The notes: generated by a model not told the origin, from the sequence alone. A stretch of DNA of 64,000 bases from Faecalibacter sp. LW9 (GCF_034661295.1 NZ_CP141062.1:868001-932000), one strand, 5' to 3'. Shown: positions 29,279-38,861, counted from the stretch's first letter. Translations and numbers: made by a program.

Positions 29279-29313
29279 GTTAAGCGTTAAGCGTTAAGCG
29301 TTAAGCGTTAAGC
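29279..29313. repeat. (GTTAAGC)5 heptamer array
   Basis: Five perfect heptamers in the third R1 unit, followed by GAAGTTAGTAGTTAGAAG, a variant junction shared with the 106-bp modules. Confidence 0.95.
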
Positions 29314-29350
29314 GAAGTTAGTAGTTAGAAGTTAGAAATTAGAAATTAGA

Positions 29351-29456
29351 ACAAAAGTAAATTTCTCAATTTTCACTTTTAGTTATTCACTAATCTTTTT
29401 ACTTTATACAAAAAACAAAACGTATAACCTAAAACGTACCACGTATAACGTAAGAC
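29351..29456. repeat. 106-bp module, copy C1
   Basis: From ACAAAAGTAAATTTC to ACGTATAACGTAAGAC. By eye identical to copies at 29487-29592 and 36506-36611. A diverged relative of its first half occurs near 61430-61500. Confidence 0.9.
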
Positions 29457-29486
29457 GAAGTTAGTAGTTAGAAGTTAGAAATTAGA

Positions 29487-29592
29487 ACAAAAGTAAATTT
29501 CTCAATTTTCACTTTTAGTTATTCACTAATCTTTTTACTTTATACAAAAAACAAAACGTATAACCTAAAACGTACCACGTATAACGTAAGAC
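29487..29592. repeat. 106-bp module, copy C2
   Basis: Second copy of the module, about 30 bp after C1 and by eye identical to it. The spacer consists of GTTAGTA/GTTAGAA-type words. Confidence 0.9.
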
Positions 29593-29848
29593 GAAGTTAG
29601 TAGTTAGAAGTTAGAAAGTTAATTTTTAAAATCCATCATTCATAAATCGTAATTCATAAAAAATAAATTGGCCTATATAACATCCGCGTAAAGAAAATCA
29701 TTTGATCAAAACCCATAACCCGTTAAGCATTAAGCGTGAAGCATTAAGCGAAGTTAGAAAGTTAGAAAGTTAGATAGTTAATTTTTACAATCCATCATTC
29801 GTAAAAAATAAATTGGCCTTTAAAACATCCGCGTAAAGAAAATCATTT

Positions 29849-29991
29849 GATCGAAGGAATAGAATGAATTAGCGAATGATTGAATTCATTCCCGAAGAAA
29901 AAATGATTTTTAGCGATGATGTTTTACAGCCTTGATTTTTTGATTACTTTTTTATCAAGAAAAAAGTGATAAAGAAAATTATAGCAACTGA
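29849..29991. repeat. 143-bp module, copy B1
   Basis: From GATCGAAGGAATAG to TATAGCAACTGA. It contains ACAGCCTTGATTTTTTG and CTTTTTTATCAAGAAAAAAG, which can fold as a hairpin. Sister copies are at 34333, 34610 and 37249. Similar TTGATTTTTTG/ATCAAGAAAAAAG elements are, from memory, widespread between Bacteroidota genes. Confidence 0.9.
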
Positions 29992-30047
29992 AAGTTAGAA
30001 AGTTAATTTTTAAAATCATTCAATCGTAAATCGTAATTCCCTCTCCC

Positions 30048-30947
30048 TTATTTCACTCCCATAATTTTTTGCGCTTCGTCCCTCCAAGGTTTGAAATCAC
30101 AATGTTTTAGAATAGCTTCATAATACGTTTTAGAAACAGGATCATTGGGATCTAAATTATCCAATAAAAGACGGATAAACCCGAATCGAATTGTTTTCGA
30201 TTGAATCTGACCCAAGATCAGTTCAGGATCAGTTCCACGGTTCAATTGTTCATCGAAATAATAAATAACAATATTGCGATAACTTGTAAACTGTTTATAA
30301 TCTTCTTCGTTATCTAAATTGAAACGTTTGAAATCAATAAAATCGACCGGTAATTGGGGTTTAGTCGGATTGAAATAGGCATACGAATCGCGGTAAGCAT
30401 ATAACAATTGAAATTCGTTGAAGTAAATATTACGTTGTTCGATGGTTTCAAATGATTTTTCTAGCCCTTTCGATTTTAGAATTTGACGCAACTGATTGGT
30501 AAAATCATTGATGTTGTCTAAATACTGATCTGGATCCAAACGAAAAAGATGTTCATTCGCCATCCAATCATTCAACATCACTTCTTTTTCATATAAAAAT
30601 AAGTTTCGATCTGCTCCTTTACCTTTATAATAGAACGTTTGATCAAATTTTTGTAAGTCTACTGTCATCGCAATACTATCGCCCGGAATCAAATACATCG
30701 GAAATTCTTCCCGATCTAATGCTAAGGTTTTATACCCTTCTTGATTCAACTGAACGGTATCCGAAAAATTACCATCAAAATCCAAGGCAAATCCCTTTTC
30801 GCGTTCATTTAAAATCAAATAAACACTATCAAAAGTCGCATTTTTGATTTGGCCACTAAATGTGATAAACTGTGTTTCTTTCTTTTTCTCTCCACAAGAA
30901 AAAAGAATTAAAATCGGAAGAATGATTCCCCAAAACTTCATTTTCAT
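30048..30947 (-). CDS. Lipoprotein, DUF4369-like, unknown function
   Basis: 299 residues with a lipoprotein signal (MKMKFWGIILPILILFSC). The N-terminal 110 residues (FSGQIKNATFDSVYLI..., FDGNFSDTVQLN, IPGDSIAMTVD) resemble the DUF4369 beta domain that precedes thioredoxin domains in Bacteroidota TlpA-like proteins, but no CxxC thioredoxin domain follows; the rest is helical. It is the last gene of the plsC/M1/rnhA operon, 30 bp after rnhA. Anchored to a membrane, facing the periplasm; role unknown. Confidence 0.7.
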   Translation of the reverse strand: MKMKFWGIILPILILFSCGEKKKETQFITFSGQIKNATFDSVYLILNEREKGFALDFDGNFSDTVQLNQEGYKTLALDREEFPMYLIPGDSIAMTVDLQKFDQTFYYKGKGADRNLFLYEKEVMLNDWMANEHLFRLDPDQYLDNINDFTNQLRQILKSKGLEKSFETIEQRNIYFNEFQLLYAYRDSYAYFNPTKPQLPVDFIDFKRFNLDNEEDYKQFTSYRNIVIYYFDEQLNRGTDPELILGQIQSKTIRFGFIRLLLDNLDPNDPVSKTYYEAILKHCDFKPWRDEAQKIMGVK

Positions 30948-30977
30948 TGCTGTATTCCTTCCTTACAAAAGTATAAA

Positions 30978-31448
30978 TTATTCGTCTTGATGTTGCTCGA
31001 AATAATGATCTATTTTAAATTTTTCAGGCTGATTCGCCGCCTGTACAGCTAACTGATCGGCACGCTCGTTCCAAACGTTTCCCGCATGCCCTTTTACCCA
31101 CTGAAATTTAACCTTTTGCAATTTGTACACTTGCAGAAAACGACGCCATAAATCCTCGTTCTTTTTCCCTTTGAACCCTTTTTGTAACCATCCAAAGACC
31201 CAACGCTTTTCGACCGCATCCACCACATATTTTGAATCGGTATAAATCGTAATTTCTGTATTGGTAAATTTCAAGGATTCGAGCGCGACACAAACCGCCA
31301 TCAATTCCATACGGTTATTGGTCGTCAAACGAAATCCCTGAGCAATTTCTTTCTTCACCATTTTTTCGGTCTCCAACAAAATCAATCCATACCCTCCTGG
31401 GCCTAGATTTCCTAAAGAAGATCCATCTGTATATGCAAGGACAGCCAT
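30978..31448 (-). CDS. rnhA: Ribonuclease HI
   Basis: 156 residues with the four carboxylates of RNase HI: AYTDGSSLGNLGPGGYG (first Asp), TNNRMELMAV (Glu), IYTDSKYVVDAV (Asp) and HAGNVWNERADQLA (last Asp). It cuts RNA in RNA-DNA hybrids. Its ATG overlaps the stop of the M1 peptidase gene as TAATG, so the two are translationally coupled. Confidence 0.95.
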   Translation of the reverse strand: MAVLAYTDGSSLGNLGPGGYGLILLETEKMVKKEIAQGFRLTTNNRMELMAVCVALESLKFTNTEITIYTDSKYVVDAVEKRWVFGWLQKGFKGKKNEDLWRRFLQVYKLQKVKFQWVKGHAGNVWNERADQLAVQAANQPEKFKIDHYFEQHQDE

Positions 31449-33301
31449 TAGTTTCCTTTATAATTTAACATGCCATCAATCGTATTCCGTGCGACAAAAT
31501 GATAGTTAGGACGAGCTGCTTTATAAATATCATGGGCTAATGCCATCTGATTGGATTCTTTTAAAGCCAAATACAAAGGCTCTAAGAATTTGCGACGTCC
31601 TACCTTCACTAAAAAGGCTTTGGCATGAGGATTCACTACATCATATTTCATTAAAAAGGCCTTTTCGTACCAAGCCGTTTGAATTTCAGGATTGTTAGAA
31701 TGAGTGAAATCATAGACCTCATCGAAATATTTAAGGTCGTTAATCGTATGTTTTTTAGGATCGATCAAACGAATAAAGTGAACCCATTCATTGGTCGATT
31801 TTGTGCTTATTTCTACTTTTTTAGCCGGTTGATTCGCACGTCCATTCTCAATAGCTTGATGGAATTGTGCTTCTGCCAAATCAAATAATTTGGACGTTGG
31901 CTTTTTCAAATCCTTTGGCCAACCCGTCGTATAAATCCATTCTTGGACAAAATCATCTTCCCCATTTGTTAAGTTTGCTTTCATATAATCAATGAACTTT
32001 TCTGTGGTCATGGTTTGAAAAGCATGAGATGAAAAATAGCGGTTTAAAAATTGATCAAATTTTTCACGACCATAACGGTCTTCCAACATTTTAAGGAACA
32101 AATATCCTTTATCATAAGGCACATCCGAAAAGGCATCATCAGGATTAGCACCTGTCATATCCACTTTAAGTGAAGTGTATTTTTCCGGAATATTACGCAT
32201 TGATGTTTCCAAATCTTGGAACCCGATAACTGAAATCATATCGGCATAATCTTTTCCTTCAAGCGCTTCCATAATACGGCGTTCAAAGTAAACCGTAAAT
32301 CCTTCGTTCACCCAAAAGTCATCCCATGTTGAATTCGTAACCAAATTCCCTGACCAAGAATGAGCTAATTCGTGCGCTATTAAATTGGTCATCGAACGAT
32401 CCCCAACAATTGCGGTTGGAGTGGCAAACGTTAAACGAGGATTTTCCATTCCACCAAAAGGAAAAGATGGCGGTAAAACCAACACATCAAATTGTTCCCA
32501 TGGATAAGGACCATATAATTGTTCAGCTGCAGTTACCATATTTCCCATTTCGGCAAATTCCCAAGCTGCTGCTTTCAACATTCCTGGCTCCGCATACACC
32601 CCTGTACGGTGATCAATCGGTTGATATTCTACATCACCCACCGCTAAAGCCACCAAATAAGGCGCAATTGGTTGACGCATTTGGAAGGTATACACGCCAT
32701 CTGCAGATTTTTCTTTCGGATTAATCGCACTCATTAACGCCATTAGCCCTTGAGGGACTTTCACTTTCGCATCATAGGTTATTCGAATGGAAGGTGTATC
32801 CTGAATAGGAATATACGAACGCGTTAAAATCGCTTGACCTTGTGTCAATAGGAATGGCGCTTTCTTATCATTCGTTTGCGCAGGATCTAACCATTGCAAT
32901 GCATGGGCTTCGGGTGAAGTTTTATAATAAATCGTAACCAGTGTATCATTTTTAGACACTTCGATGTGTAAAGGTTGACCTTTGATCGAGTCTTGTTCCC
33001 CTAAAGTATATTTTGTTTTTTTCCCATGGGCTAATACCACCGAATCAATGGTTAATTTTTCGGTATCAAAAATAATCTCATCCGCATGGTTATTCTCAAA
33101 CGTATATTGGGCTGAACCAATAATCATTTTCTGATTGAAATCGGTTTCGATGTCCAAAGAAAGATGTTTTACTTTGGCTTTCGAAAGATCGGCGAAAGTT
33201 TGGGTATCTCTTCCTTCATTTTCGGGATGGGCTGTCGTAACTTGTTTATTACAAGCGACTGCCAATAATGTTCCTGCTGCTATTAATGCTACTTTTCGCA
33301 T
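31448..33301 (-). CDS. M1 family metallopeptidase, leukotriene-A4-hydrolase-like lipoprotein
   Basis: 617 residues. A lipoprotein signal (MRKVALIAAGTLLAVAC) is followed by an M1 fold: the peptide-binding motif GGMENPRLTF (about 277), zinc motif HELAHSW (about 309), the third ligand in NEGFTVYFE (about 331) and a C-terminal helical domain as in LTA4-hydrolase-type aminopeptidases. It probably trims peptides while anchored in the cell envelope. Its start overlaps the plsC-like gene by 13 bp, and its stop overlaps rnhA. Confidence 0.9.
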   Translation of the reverse strand: MRKVALIAAGTLLAVACNKQVTTAHPENEGRDTQTFADLSKAKVKHLSLDIETDFNQKMIIGSAQYTFENNHADEIIFDTEKLTIDSVVLAHGKKTKYTLGEQDSIKGQPLHIEVSKNDTLVTIYYKTSPEAHALQWLDPAQTNDKKAPFLLTQGQAILTRSYIPIQDTPSIRITYDAKVKVPQGLMALMSAINPKEKSADGVYTFQMRQPIAPYLVALAVGDVEYQPIDHRTGVYAEPGMLKAAAWEFAEMGNMVTAAEQLYGPYPWEQFDVLVLPPSFPFGGMENPRLTFATPTAIVGDRSMTNLIAHELAHSWSGNLVTNSTWDDFWVNEGFTVYFERRIMEALEGKDYADMISVIGFQDLETSMRNIPEKYTSLKVDMTGANPDDAFSDVPYDKGYLFLKMLEDRYGREKFDQFLNRYFSSHAFQTMTTEKFIDYMKANLTNGEDDFVQEWIYTTGWPKDLKKPTSKLFDLAEAQFHQAIENGRANQPAKKVEISTKSTNEWVHFIRLIDPKKHTINDLKYFDEVYDFTHSNNPEIQTAWYEKAFLMKYDVVNPHAKAFLVKVGRRKFLEPLYLALKESNQMALAHDIYKAARPNYHFVARNTIDGMLNYKGN

Positions 33302-34038
33302 GATTCTAATTCTTTTCGAATGATAGTATAGGTATAATCCTTAATTGCTGATTTATGTTCTTTTGTATTCTTTCCTGCTGTTGGCACAATATCCAATAAC
33401 TTCACATGGACTTTCCCCGGATAGCCCTTGAACCAATCAAAGGGAAACATTTCCTTTAATCCTTCGATGGATAATACAGCAATTGGCGTCTGAGTTTCAA
33501 TGGCAATGTTAAATGCGCCATCTTTAAATTTGTCCAACACCAAAGTGAGATCATCTGACACGCCACCTTCTGGAAATATAAAGATGCTTAAATTTTGATT
33601 TAACTTATGCATCGCATCGGGAATCACACGGGCACGACTTTTCATATTGGAGCGATCCACCGAAATGCAAATGCGTTTGTAAATTCTTCCAAAAATAGGA
33701 ATTTTACCCAACTCTGCTTTCCCGACAAATACAATCGGATGATGTTTTAACACCGTGAGTACCGTCATAATATCCATCATCGAAGTATGATTGGCGATAA
33801 ACACGTAGTTTTCATTCGGATTCAGAGCAACACGTTCTTCATAATTCAATCGAAAACCTGTGGCATAAAAAGTTACTTTACCCCAGTATCGGATAATGGG
33901 ATAAACATATGGAAACGCTTTCTCCGAAATCAACAAAGGGATTAAAACAAACAATCCTAAACCAATAACATAGATTCCTGCGATGAGAATCATCCAAATG
34001 CGCCAAATAAAAACAAGACTTCTTTTAATGTATTTCAT
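33289..34038 (-). CDS. plsC: 1-acyl-sn-glycerol-3-phosphate acyltransferase
   Basis: 249 residues from the ATG at 34038 (MKYIKRSLVFIWRIW), which starts directly at the membrane helix; the frame is open 72 bp further but adds only polar residues. Motifs: NHTSMMD (the HX4D catalytic motif) and FPEGG (glycerol-phosphate binding), with hydrophobic N-terminal segments. It adds the second acyl chain to make phosphatidic acid at the inner membrane. It leads the operon with the M1 peptidase, rnhA and lipoprotein genes, directly beside repeat tract R2. Confidence 0.88.
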   Translation of the reverse strand: MKYIKRSLVFIWRIWMILIAGIYVIGLGLFVLIPLLISEKAFPYVYPIIRYWGKVTFYATGFRLNYEERVALNPNENYVFIANHTSMMDIMTVLTVLKHHPIVFVGKAELGKIPIFGRIYKRICISVDRSNMKSRARVIPDAMHKLNQNLSIFIFPEGGVSDDLTLVLDKFKDGAFNIAIETQTPIAVLSIEGLKEMFPFDWFKGYPGKVHVKLLDIVPTAGKNTKEHKSAIKDYTYTIIRKELESCEK

Positions 34039-34332
34039 GGGGTTGTATTCGTACAAACGAAGATAAGTTTTTTCAAGATGAATTGAGAATAATACATCTT
34101 TTAATCTCATTTCATCATTCGTACTTCGTAAATCAGCATGACACTGAGGTTTTACGTATCATTTCATCTCAAAACCCATAACCCGTTAAGCGTGAAGCGA
34201 AGTTAGTAGTTAGAAATTAGAAGTTAGAAGTTAGAAGTTAGAAAGTTAGAAAGTTAGAAAGTTAATTTTTACAATCCATCATTCATAAAAAATAAATTGG
34301 CCTTTAAAACATCCGCGTCAAAAAAATCATTT

Positions 34333-34475
34333 GATCGAAGGAATAGAATGAATTAGCGAATGATTTAATTCATTCCCGAAGAAAAAATGATTTTTAGCGA
34401 TGATGTTTTACAGCCTTGATTTTTTGATTACTTTTTTATCAAGAAAAAAGTGATAATGAAAATTATGGCAACTGA
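34333..34475. repeat. 143-bp module, copy B2
   Basis: Very close to B1. The tail reads TGATAATGAAAATTATGGCAACTGA, where B1 and B4 have the AAAG and ATAG variants. It pairs with B3 as the more alike sub-type. Confidence 0.9.
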
Positions 34476-34609
34476 AGTATTAAACGAAGTTAGTAGTTAG
34501 AAGTTAGAAGTTAGAAGTTAGAAGTTAGAAGTTAGAAAGTTAATTTTATAATCCATCATTCGTAAAAAATAAATTGGCCTTTAAAACATCCGCGTCAAAA
34601 AAATCATTT

Positions 34610-34752
34610 GATCGAAGGAATAGAATGAATTAGCGAATGATTTAATTCATTCCCGAAGAAAAAATGATTTTTAGCGATGATGTTTTACAGCCTTGATTTT
34701 TTGATTACTTTTTTATCAAGAAAAAAGTAATAATGAAAATTATGGCAACTGA
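34610..34752. repeat. 143-bp module, copy B3
   Basis: Nearly identical to B2, about 275 bp away. Together with the flanking arrays they form a tandem duplication. Confidence 0.9.
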
Positions 34753-34913
34753 AGTATTAAACGAAGTTAGAAGTTAGAAGTTAGAAGTTAGAAGTTAGAA
34801 AGTTAGAAAGTTAATTTTTACAATCCATCAATCGTAAAAAATAAATTGGCTTTTAAAACATCCGCGTCAAAAAAATCATTTGATCAAAACCCATAACCCT
34901 TTAAGCATTAAGC

Positions 34914-34969
34914 GTTAAGCGTTAAGCGTTAAGCGTTAAGCGTTAAGCGTTAAGCGTTAAGCGTTAAGC
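34914..34969. repeat. (GTTAAGC)8 heptamer array
   Basis: Eight perfect heptamers preceded by degenerate TTTAAGC and ATTAAGC units; the longest such array in the window. Confidence 0.95.
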
Positions 34970-35079
34970 GAATTTAGAACTTACAACAAAAAAAAGAGAA
35001 CCAACTTCCATTGATTCCCTTTCGTATATCTTTGACGATTTATCTTTTCCTAATCCCTAATCCCTAATCCCTAATTCCT
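34968..35079 (-). repeat. Terminator module T1 after the PglE-like gene
   Basis: This 112-bp stretch differs from T2 (37509-37619) by a single A in a homopolymer. It contains a minus-strand terminator (GAATCAA/TTGGTTC stem, 34998-35017, followed by eight T) and a telomere-like TAATCCC array (35050-35075) beside the gene's stop. Confidence 0.9.
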
Positions 35080-35084
35080 AATTC

Positions 35085-36221
35085 TTATTTCCCAAAAACC
35101 GCTTTCACCTTAGCTTCAATACGCTCACGATCCTCATCGGATAAATTGGAACCAGATGGAAGGCATAATCCATTCTCAAACAATTGTTCGGCTACGTTAC
35201 CTCCATAATATGGAGAATCAGCAAACACAGGTTGCATATGCATAGGTTTCCATAATGGACGCGACTCAATATCATCTGCTAAAAAGGCCAAACGTAAATC
35301 TTCTCGAGTGACACCTGCCAGCACCGGATCAATAAGAATAGCCGATAACCAATGATTCGAATAAAAATCGGGTGAAGGTTCTGAAAATACAGTAACTCCA
35401 TCAATATCCGCAAATAAGTTGTGATAAAATTGGTTCATAGCACGGCGAGCTTCAACACGTTGGTCTAACACTTCCATTTGACCACGTCCAATTCCAGCCG
35501 TAATATTACTCATGCGGTAATTGAATCCAATTTCAGAATGTTGATAATGGGGCGCATGATCACGGGCTTGAGTCGCTAAAAAGACCGTACGATCTTTCGA
35601 TGCTTTGGTTTGGCAAACTAAAGCTCCCCCTCCTGAAGTGGTAATAATTTTATTTCCATTAAAAGATAAGGCTCCAAATTTCCCAAAAGTCCCCGCCGCT
35701 TGTCCTTTGTATGTTGAACCTAAGGCTTCAGCAGCATCTTCGATCACGGGAATATTGTATTTTTCTGCAACAGCATGCACTTGATCCACTTGATAAGGCA
35801 TTCCATACAAATGAACCGCAATAATGGCTTTCGGCGTTTTTCCTTTCGCAATACGATCTTGAATAGCCTCCTCTAATGCGATAGGACAGATGTTCCATGT
35901 TTCAGGCTCTGAATCTACAAATACAGGAGTAGCACCTTGATAAGCAATTGGATTGGCTGAAGCAGAAAATGTCATCGATTGACAAATCACCTCATCCCCA
36001 TGGGAAACCCCACACTCAATTAAGGCCAAATGTAAAGCCGCTGTTCCAGCAGATAATGCTGCAACATAAACCTCTTGATTCAAATAAGAGGCTAAATCCT
36101 CTTCAAAACCATTCACATTAGGTCCTAAAGGAGCAACCCAATTCGTATCGAATGCTTCGTGTATATATTTTAGTTCGGTTCCTCCCATATGCGGAGAGGA
36201 TAACCATATTTTTGTGCTCAT
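35085..36221 (-). CDS. DegT/DnrJ/EryC1/StrS aminotransferase, PglE-like
   Basis: 378 residues of the PLP-dependent sugar aminotransferase family. Visible features are ALSAGTAALHLAL (phosphate loop), VIEDAAEALGSTY (PLP ring contact) and SFNGNKIITTSGGG with the Schiff-base Lys. It should aminate a 4-keto nucleotide sugar. With PglD- and PglC-like genes just beyond repeat tract R3, the likely product is UDP-4-amino-4,6-dideoxy-GlcNAc, the bacillosamine precursor. The matching 4,6-dehydratase (PglF) is not in the window. The gene is isolated, with repeats on both sides and a terminator module identical to the one after the PglD-like gene. Confidence 0.85.
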   Translation of the reverse strand: MSTKIWLSSPHMGGTELKYIHEAFDTNWVAPLGPNVNGFEEDLASYLNQEVYVAALSAGTAALHLALIECGVSHGDEVICQSMTFSASANPIAYQGATPVFVDSEPETWNICPIALEEAIQDRIAKGKTPKAIIAVHLYGMPYQVDQVHAVAEKYNIPVIEDAAEALGSTYKGQAAGTFGKFGALSFNGNKIITTSGGGALVCQTKASKDRTVFLATQARDHAPHYQHSEIGFNYRMSNITAGIGRGQMEVLDQRVEARRAMNQFYHNLFADIDGVTVFSEPSPDFYSNHWLSAILIDPVLAGVTREDLRLAFLADDIESRPLWKPMHMQPVFADSPYYGGNVAEQLFENGLCLPSGSNLSDEDRERIEAKVKAVFGK

Positions 36222-36505
36222 GTATGTTGTTTTATAACTTCAACAAATTTAATTGTTCATCGGAAGAAATGAATTGATTTTCTTAAAATATTTTTTAGCT
36301 GAAATCTTTTAATAAATGTTAAGCAAAGTTAGAAGTTAGAAAGTTAGAAAGTTAATTTTTACAATCCATCATTCATAAAAAATAAATTGGCATTTAAAAC
36401 ATCCGCGTAAAGAAAATCATTTGATCAAAACCCATAACCCGTTAAGCGTTAAGCGTTATGCATTAAGCGAAGTTAGAAGTTAGAAGTTAGAAGTTAGAAG
36501 TTAGA

Positions 36506-36611
36506 ACAAAAGTAAATTTCTCAATTTTCACTTTTAGTTATTCACTAATCTTTTTACTTTATACAAAAAACAAAACGTATAACCTAAAACGTACCACGTA
36601 TAACGTAAGAC
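36506..36611. repeat. 106-bp module, copy C3
   Basis: By eye identical to C1 and C2, about 7 kb away, which implies recent duplication or gene conversion. Confidence 0.88.
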
Positions 36612-36785
36612 GAAGTTAGTAGTTAGAAGTTAGAAAGTTAGAAAGTTAGAAAGTTAGAAAGTTAGAAAGTTAGAAAGTTAGAAAGTTAATTTTTACAATC
36701 CATCATTCATAAAAAGTAAATTGGCTTTTAAAACATCCGCGTAAAGAAAATCATTTGATCAAACCCCAACCCGTTAAGCGTTAAG

Positions 36786-36859
<74 letters not shown>

Positions 36860-37248
36860 AGTTAATATTTACAATTCGTAATTCATAAAAAATAAATTGG
36901 CCTATATAACATCCGCGTAAAGAAAATCATTTGATCAAACCCCAACCCGTTAAGCGTTAAGCATTAAGCGTGAAGCGTGAAGCAAAGTTAGAAAGTTAGA
37001 AAGTTAGAAAGTTAATTTTTACAATCCATCATTCGTAATTCGTAAATCATAATTCGTAAAAAATAAATTGGCCTTTAAAACATCCGCGTAAAGAAAATCA
37101 TTTGATCAAAACCCATAACCCTTTAAGCATTAAGCGTTAAGCGTGAAGCAAAGTTAGAAAGTTAGAAAGTTAGAAAGTTAATTTTTACAATCCATCATTC
37201 ATAAAAAATAAATTGGTATATAAAACATCCGCGTCAAGAAAATCATTT

Positions 37249-37391
37249 GATCGAAGGGATAGAATGAATTAGCGAATGATTTAATTCATTCCCGAAGAAA
37301 AAATGATTTTTAGCGATGATGTTTTACAGCCTTGATTTTTTGATTACTTTTTTATCAAGAAAAAAGTGATAAAGAAAATTATAGCAACTGA
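37249..37391. repeat. 143-bp module, copy B4
   Basis: Fourth copy; its tail (TGATAAAGAAAATTATAGCAACTGA) matches B1 rather than B2/B3. Confidence 0.9.
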
Positions 37392-37508
37392 AAGTTAGAA
37401 AGTTAATTTTTACAATTCGTACTTCGTAAAAAATAAATTGGCTTTTAAAACATCCGCGTAAAGAAAATCATTTGATTAAACCTCAACCCGTTAAGCATTA
37501 AGCGTTAA

Positions 37509-37619
37509 GCGAATTTAGAACTTACAACAAAAAAAGAGAACCAACTTCCATTGATTCCCTTTCGTATATCTTTGACGATTTATCTTTTCCTAATCCCTAA
37601 TCCCTAATCCCTAATTCCT
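37509..37619 (-). repeat. Terminator module T2 after the PglD-like gene
   Basis: Equals T1 except for one A. The minus-strand terminator stem is 37538-37544 with 37551-37557, followed by seven T. The TAATCCC array (about 37590-37615) abuts the gene's stop. Confidence 0.9.
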
Positions 37620-37624
37620 TACCC

Positions 37625-38218
37625 CTACAGTCGATTATACTTAATAATTCTCCCTGGATTACCGACCACTACCGCATAATCGGGAACATCTCGAATCACA
37701 ACTGCACCTGCACCAATCATACACCATTTTCCAATGGTAATGCCTTGAATCACACATGCTCCAATTCCCACTTGTGTCCCCTCACCTACGGTGACATTTC
37801 CAGCCAACCCCACATGAGGTGAAATATGGGCAAAATCTCCGATGCGGCATTCATGATCTAAAGTTGCACTGGTATTGATAATGCATTGTTTCCCAATTTG
37901 GACTTCCGAATTAATGGTTACTCCCGCCATTACAACTGTACCTTCCCCTAGCTTTGCTCTTTTCGAGACAATCGCCTTGGGATGAATTAAAGTGGGATAA
38001 GTAAATTGAGGATAAGCTTTCGCAATCCGTTGACGGGTCGCATTATTCCCCATTGAAAGAAAAACTTCTCCACTTGCTGGGGTTTGATGAATCACTGGAT
38101 AATCAAAAATTGAATCGAGCTCAGCATTATTATCAATAAATCCATCAATGCCGTACCCTAATTCTTCTGCAATTTCTACAATTACTTTTCCATGCCCACT
38201 GGCTCCGTATAAATACAT
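37625..38218 (-). CDS. NeuD/PglD-family sugar acetyltransferase
   Basis: 197 residues. An N-terminal Rossmann-like part (MYLYGASGHGKVIVEIAEELGY) is followed by a left-handed beta-helix of hexapeptide repeats. NTSATLDHECRIGDFAHISPHV matches the catalytic-His region of PglD. It should acetylate the 4-amino group of the UDP-sugar made by the PglE-like enzyme. It follows the PglC-like gene by 12 bp. The 111-bp terminator module lies immediately downstream. Confidence 0.88.
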   Translation of the reverse strand: MYLYGASGHGKVIVEIAEELGYGIDGFIDNNAELDSIFDYPVIHQTPASGEVFLSMGNNATRQRIAKAYPQFTYPTLIHPKAIVSKRAKLGEGTVVMAGVTINSEVQIGKQCIINTSATLDHECRIGDFAHISPHVGLAGNVTVGEGTQVGIGACVIQGITIGKWCMIGAGAVVIRDVPDYAVVVGNPGRIIKYNRL

Positions 38219-38230
38219 TTTGATTCTTGT

Positions 38231-38836
38231 TTAATTATGTCCGTTAAAAGGTTCAATCGTGGCTTGTCCTTCTTGTGAAATGCCTTCTCGGAAAAACACT
38301 TTTTTGAAGGTCGTCAGAAAGACCAACACATCGGTTTTTAAGGAGATATTTTCCACATACCATACATCCAATTCAAATTTCTTTTGCCATGAAATCGCAT
38401 TTCGACCATTCACCTGTGCCCATCCTGTAATACCTGGTCGAACCTGATGTCGCTTTCTCTGGGTTTCATTATACAACGACAGGTACTGTGGCAATAACGG
38501 ACGAGGTCCTATGATCGACATGTCCCCTTTTAACACATTGATTAATTGTGGAATTTCATCCAAAGACGTTTTACGCACAAAGCCACCAATAGGTGTTAAA
38601 CGCTCGGCATCCGACAACAAATTTCCATGCGCATCGGTTTTATCGTTCATCGTTTTAAACTTGATGATATGAAATATCTTTTCATTTAGTCCAGGACGTG
38701 CTTGAACGAAAAATGGTTTTCCTTGATTCGCAAAATATAATCCTATGGTCACAATGATGAATATTGGCGATAAGATTATTATTCCGATTAATGCTATGGT
38801 AAAGTCAAACAAGCGTTTGATGTAATTTTTGTACAT
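38231..38836 (-). CDS. PglC-like initiating phosphoglycosyltransferase
   Basis: 201 residues, the short monotopic form of the bacterial sugar transferase family. One N-terminal re-entrant membrane helix (LFDFTIALIGIIILSP) is followed by a soluble domain with KFKTMND, TPIGGFVRKTSLDEIPQLINVLKGDMSIIGPRP (catalytic Asp-Glu) and RPGITGWAQVNGR. It transfers a sugar phosphate, here probably diacetylbacillosamine-1-P, to undecaprenyl phosphate at the inner membrane, starting each repeat unit. It begins upstream of the inserted four-helix-bundle gene's 3' repeat. Confidence 0.92.
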   Translation of the reverse strand: MYKNYIKRLFDFTIALIGIIILSPIFIIVTIGLYFANQGKPFFVQARPGLNEKIFHIIKFKTMNDKTDAHGNLLSDAERLTPIGGFVRKTSLDEIPQLINVLKGDMSIIGPRPLLPQYLSLYNETQRKRHQVRPGITGWAQVNGRNAISWQKKFELDVWYVENISLKTDVLVFLTTFKKVFFREGISQEGQATIEPFNGHN

Positions 38837-38843
38837 ATTTTTT

Positions 38844-38861
38844 AGGGATTAGAGATTAGGA
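38844..38861. repeat. Inverted repeat, left arm, flanking the four-helix-bundle gene
   Basis: AGGGATTAGAGATTAGGA; its reverse complement is found with 16 of 18 matches at 39249-39266. The word is related to the TAATCCC arrays elsewhere. Confidence 0.65.

Larger units (their letters stand above)
28741..30040. repeat. Composite intergenic repeat tract R1
   Basis: About 1.3 kb without a gene. It starts with three tandem copies of a roughly 210-bp unit (near 28764, 28970 and 29187). Each has AT-rich CGTAATTCGTACTTC sequence, AAACATCCGCGTAAAG, CATTTGATCAAAACCC, an array of GTTAAGC, an array of GTTAGAAA and the tail TTAATTTTTACAATCCATC. Then come two copies of a 106-bp module, a partial unit and a 143-bp module. 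The units differ mainly in array copy number, as expected of slippage and recombination. No transposase or ORF is seen. Confidence 0.9.
34125..35085. repeat. Composite intergenic repeat tract R2
   Basis: About 950 bp with no gene, between plsC and the PglE-like aminotransferase. It holds GTTAGAAG/GTTAGAAA arrays, two 143-bp modules, AAACATCCGCGTCAA/CATTTGATC segments, an eight-copy GTTAAGC array and the 111-bp terminator module next to the aminotransferase stop. Confidence 0.9.

Noticed and set aside
28741-30040. Possible CRISPR array
   Set aside because: The repeated words are 7-8 bp in direct tandem with no unique spacers, and there are no cas genes nearby.
34039-34110. Upstream start for the plsC-like gene
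   Set aside because: The added 24 residues are polar and precede the membrane helix where the family begins.
35050-35075. True telomere or linear replicon end
   Set aside because: The TAATCCC arrays are short, internal and followed by ordinary genes on both sides.
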